64,000 bases of DNA from Patella vulgata. Taxonomy: Eukaryota > Mollusca > Gastropoda > Patellidae. The first letter of the stretch is position 1. Every line of letters starts with the position of its first letter. This document shows, in pieces, positions 60,442 through 64,000 of the stretch. The stretch lies in NCBI RefSeq assembly GCF_932274485.2, contig NC_065887.2, positions 45,837,201 to 45,901,200 on the forward strand, read 5' to 3'. The notes beneath the pieces are model-generated. The model worked only from the letters and a program-made list of their open reading frames with translations, ran no database searches and had not been told where the DNA came from. Position numbers and translations under genes: made by a program.

Positions 60442-61353
60442 CGTCTGTCTGTCCGTCACACTTTTTGGGACACAATAACTCTCTTCCTAATTGAGCTAGA
60501 ATGTTCAAACTTGGTGTATGTGTTTATTAGGTCAATGCCTTGATGGAGTTCGAAGATGAGCATTTTCCGCTTAGGGTAAGCAGAGATAAGCAATTTGATT
60601 GGTTGATGCTTTGGGACACGATAACTCTCTTCCTAATTGGGCTAGAATGTTCAAACTTGGTGTATGTGTTGATTAGGTCAATGCCTTGATGGAGTTCGAA
60701 GATGAGCATTTTCCGCTTAGGTCCAAGCAGAGATAAGCAATTTGATTGGTTGATGCTTTGGGACACGATAACTTTTAATTGAGCTAGAATGTTCAAACTT
60801 GGTGTATGTGTTTATTAGGTCAATGCCTTGATGGAGTTCGAAGATGAGCATTTTCCGCTTAGGGTAAGCAGAGATAAGCAATTTGATTGGTTGATACTTT
60901 GGGGCACGATAACTCTCTTCCTAATTGAGCTAGAATGTTCAAACTTGGTGTATGTGTTGATTAGGTCAATGCCTTGATGGAGTTCGAAGATGAGCATTTT
61001 CCGCTTAGGGTAAGCAGAGATAAGCAATTTGATTGGTTGATGCTTTGGGACACGATAACTTTAGTTCTAATTAAGTGAGATTGATGAAACTTGGTGTATA
61101 GTTTCATTACAGTAATACCTTGACTAAGTTTGATAATGAGCATTTTCTGCTCAGGGTAAGCAGAGCGATACGCAATTTGATTGGTCGAGACTTTGGAAAA
61201 CAATAACTCTCCTACTTTGATTGTTAGACTATAAGTAAAGATATACTGTTTGATTGTTCAATACTTTGTAAAAGATAATTTGTGATAAATTTATATGTGT
61301 CCTCTAATTATTTTCCTATTTCGGCGGGGGACATCAGCCTCACTGTTGGCTTG
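60361..61353 (+). mobile_element. HINE-like modular element, type 3, complete
   Basis: Starts TGTCCCCCGCCTTTCGAAGA, a hairpin (GTCCCC..CTTTC gaa GAAAG..GGGGAC). Then CCGTCTGTCTGTCTGTCTGT microsatellite, and five modules of about 146 bp (starts 60467, 60613, 60760, 60901, 61047) each with GGGACACGATAACTCTCTTC and TTCAAACTTGGTGTATGTG. It ends GGCGGGGGACA (61323-61333), the mirror of the start, plus a 20-base tail. TTTTATTTATTTT flanks it at 60348-60360 and 61354-61366. Confidence 0.85.
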
Positions 61354-61444
61354 TTTTATTTATTTTAAGGATGATTTATATATGAAATAATCTATTTTGT
61401 AGGAAAATTTGTAAAGACACTGGTACAGTTACTGTTGTGGAAGT

Positions 61445-61960
61445 TTATTGAGCCATATCTTCAGGTGGGTCAGTGGTAATACCATTTGATATGTTAAACT
61501 GAAGAAGTTCCTCTGGAGTTGGTTTATAACCAGGAATCTCAGTTACACTGAATATTCGTTTAGTTTGTCCATCAGAACCATCGGGTTTTCTGATTCGAAT
61601 AAAGATTTTACCATCTCTGGTCCAACAAGAGTTGATGTGATTTGCCTTGTAAGATCTCCGTGCTATGTTGAAAACAAAAGCTCTGTACCTTGTTAGATCT
61701 TCATTAATGAATATATCATTTTTTACCCCGTTTACAACCTTTTTGCCCCTCATTATAGCAACCTTGGTCTTGTAGCTAGATAGTCTTACTATAATACGTT
61801 TAGGTTGTGCCTTGTGGGCTTTTCCAACACGGTGGCTATTTTCAATGTCATGTGTTGAAATGTTTGGTATTATCTTCCTTAATACAGCCAAGGCTTCATT
61901 TTCAACAATTTCATCTGCAGTTTCTTTAATACCACTGATGCGGATACAATTGCGCCTGCC
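61445..61960 (-). pseudogene. Retrotransposon ORF1-like fragment 2
   Basis: Open on the minus strand from about 61960: NCIRISGIKETADEIVENEA (RRM-like start), ISTHDIENSHRVGKAHKAQP, KRIIVRLSSYKTKVAIMRGK, DIFINEDLTRYRAFVFNIAR and NSCWTRDGKIFIRIRKPDG, ending EDMAQ and TAA. The RRM plus C-terminal-domain layout is that of LINE ORF1 RNA-binding proteins. No matching second frame is adjacent. Confidence 0.65.
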
Positions 61961-62230
61961 ATATTGTTTGAATGTACTTCAAATGTAACACGAATATATT
62001 CCGACAGCAATCGATGCTTTCGATTCGCATTCAGAACATTCTGGCACGATTCTCCTTCGAATGCTATCAGAAAGTTTCCGAATGCTGCTTGGATGCTGTA
62101 AGAATATTTAGAATGCGTTTAGAATACTTTTCGAATGCCTTTCGATAATTCTTGAATGGCCCCGAATATTTGGAATACACTCAGAATGCACTTAGAATAT
62201 CCAGGAATATACAAAGAATGTTCCTGCCTC
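61961..62230. repeat. Degenerate array of GAATGC/GAATAT motifs
   Basis: Loose repetition of (T/A)(C/A)GAATGC, AGAATAC, GAATATT and mirrored GCATTC at irregular 10-20-base steps. A similar scrap borders LINE copy 2 at 54225-54282 (ATTCTGAATC, CAGAATGCATCTCGAATGTA). Confidence 0.55.
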
Positions 62231-63204
62231 TTGTGTGAATATGACATTGGTTAACCAACGTCTTACTCACTGAGCCATCGCGGCTTCCATTTACTATTTT
62301 AGTGTAAAGACTATTATTATTATTATTATTATTATTATGTGGTTAAGACCATGGCATTCCTGAACATTGAGTCCTACCACTGAACTCTGGGGCATGCTTA
62401 GAATTTTATTTTTATTCTGATAGGCGACGGCCAAGGTTTGGATATCTTGAGAATTTTCACCTCTCTGGGTATACAATAAATTAAATGTTTCGATAGTTGA
62501 AGATTTCTGGGGCCAGAAAACTCACCGACGGTCAGATGGGACAGACAGTTTCTTCATACATACACAAAATAAACACCTTCTTCTGTCCAAACAGTTTCTT
62601 CTATATCCCCCAAATAGTCTACATACACAACATAAATAAAGATTCGGGTTTCCTTGCAGCCTGATGGCGAGACAGCTTCTTGGTGTTAATGGTTGTAGGC
62701 TGCAGACTTACCATTACTTCGTAAGAACATGTACACATGTACATTCAGTCCTATTTAGGACTTCCGTTCTTTGGGAATTGTGATCAACGCACAATTTTAC
62801 AGACTGACCAGAACTCAAAGGTTATTCCATTGTTAATCTAATAGGATTCTGGATGAAATATGTTAGAGACTTCAGTCTCGCTTCTATGACGTTTTCCGTC
62901 GATTCTGGTGTGCACACCCCATTCATTGGTCATCGGCGGGGCCAGTTATCTTTGAAGACTGATAGGTAGTTTACAGTTCTTGGCAGTTCGCTTCGTTTCT
63001 CTAGAACATAACGTTTGGGGTTGTTTCATCATGTAGTTTAAACCTATATCCTAACTAAAAGTCTATCAAATCACTTCTCTATGTAAACGTGTGTCCCAAG
63101 ACTTGTTAGTCGGTGTTTCTTTACTGTAACATTTTTATTCAAATATTGATGGGGTTCGTTTGCCATTTTGGATTTAACTATTGTTATACATCACCAACGG
63201 TCAT
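62231..63204. other. Anonymous DNA with a reverse SINE-B head
   Basis: 62225-62300 on the minus strand reads GGAAGCCGCGATGGCTCAGT + GAGTAAGACG, a tRNA-like SINE head. A TTA microsatellite is at 62311-62337. The remainder is unrecognised. Confidence 0.45.
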
Positions 63205-63297
63205 CATTTATCTAAATAAGCTTGTTATTGCCATCAATTTATTTAAATAAGCTTGTTATTGCCATCAATTTATTTAAATAAGCTTGTTATTGCCAAA
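63205..63297 (+). repeat. 31-bp tandem repeat, 3 units
   Basis: Unit TAAATAAGCTTGTTATTGCC + ATCAATTTATT, just left of the second type 3 element. Confidence 0.9.
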
Positions 63298-63307
63298 CTA
63301 GTATTTT

Positions 63308-64000
63308 TGTCCCCCGCCTTTCGAAGAAAGCAGGGGACTATTAAAATGGGTTCGTCCGTCTGTCTGTCCGTCTGTCTGTCCGTCTGTCTGTCCGTCACAC
63401 TTTTTGGGACACAATAACTCTCTTCCTAATTGAGCTAGAATGTTCAAACTTGGTGTATGTGTTTATTAGGTCAATGCCTTGATGGAGTTCGAAGATGAGC
63501 ATTTTCCGCTTAGGGTAAGCAGAGATAAGCAATTTGATTGGTTGATGCTTTGGGACACGATAACACTCTTCCTAATTGGGCTAGAATGTTCAAACTTGGT
63601 GTATGTGTTGATTAGGTCAATGCCTTGATGGAGTTCGAAGATGAGCATTTTCCGCTTAGGGTAAGCAGAGATAAGCAATTTGATTGGTTGATGCTTTGGG
63701 ACACGATAACTTTTAATTGAGCTAGAATGTTCAAACTTGGTGTATGTGTTTATTAGGTCAATGCCTTGATGGAGTTCGAAGATGAGCATTTTCCGCTTAG
63801 GGTAAGCAGAGATAAGCAATTTGATTGGTTGATACTTTGGGGCACGATAACTCTCTTCCTAATTGAGCTAGAATGTTCAAACTTGGTGTATGTGTTGATT
63901 AGGTCAATGCCTTGATGGAGTTTGAAGATGAGCATTTTCCGCTTAGGGTAAGCAGAGATAAGCAATTTGATTGGTTGATGCTTTGGGACACGATAACTTT
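63308..64000 (+). mobile_element. HINE-like modular element, type 3, second copy (runs off the window)
   Basis: Starts TGTCCCCCGCCTTTCGAAGA like the copy at 60361 and is nearly identical over about 690 bases, differing mainly in microsatellite length and a few bases in the modules. Confidence 0.88.

Noticed and set aside
60527-61203. Overlapping reverse frames with SINQSNCLSLL repeats (also 63466-63965)
   Set aside because: They arise from the 146-bp modules of the type 3 elements, which are repeated DNA without a protein signature.

Overview
This is AT-rich, intron-dense, repeat-packed animal DNA. The best guess is a marine invertebrate, probably a mollusc. That inference rests on three things: one host gene with 21 small exons; APE-type LINEs that carry 2A recoding peptides; and short elements built from a hairpin, a GTCC/GTCT microsatellite and tandem core modules, like the pearl/HINE elements described from bivalves and other animals. 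There are no bacterial-style operons, no CRISPR array, and no free-standing rRNA or tRNA gene that I can see.

Layout. (1) 1-2230: the right part of a long-terminal-inverted-repeat element, a reverse tRNA-type SINE, and the promoter side of the host gene. (2) 2285-33049 (+): a complete CCDC93 gene. I could follow 21 coding exons through exact, phase-consistent splice sites to a 628-residue protein, about the length of human CCDC93. Its introns hold MITE-like elements, SINEs, HINE-like modular repeats and many minisatellites. At three exon edges (exon 5 donor, exon 14 donor, exon 15 acceptor) the repeated unit contains the exon-intron boundary itself. (3) 33.1-40.6 kb: intergenic sequence with a broken Tc1-like copy (A) cut by a CAGGGCC-ended element, plus a SINE with perfect target-site duplications. 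(4) 40.6-44.07 kb (-): a decayed CR1/L2-like LINE with a canonical GDVEENPGP 2A motif. (5) 44.07-50.2 kb: a degenerate satellite of about 70-bp monomers that has received four Tc1/mariner-type insertions (B, C, D, E) and a SINE. B and C form a large inverted pair. (6) 50.2-54.2 kb: an orphan LINE ORF1-like fragment, old repeats and anonymous DNA. (7) 54.28-58.03 kb (-): a nearly intact 2A-bearing LINE with one visible frame break. (8) 58.1-64 kb: an exon-like segment with a diverged second copy, two near-identical HINE-like elements (the second runs off the window), and a second orphan ORF1-like fragment.

How the parts relate. CCDC93 is the only recognised host gene. Everything else is mobile or tandem DNA shaping its introns and flanks. 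Several elements end within about 10-45 bp of CCDC93 splice sites, and the exon-edge minisatellites offer many decoy splice sites that would each introduce an early stop. Exon coordinates come from reading the sequence against remembered CCDC93 protein sequence; no transcript or database search was available.
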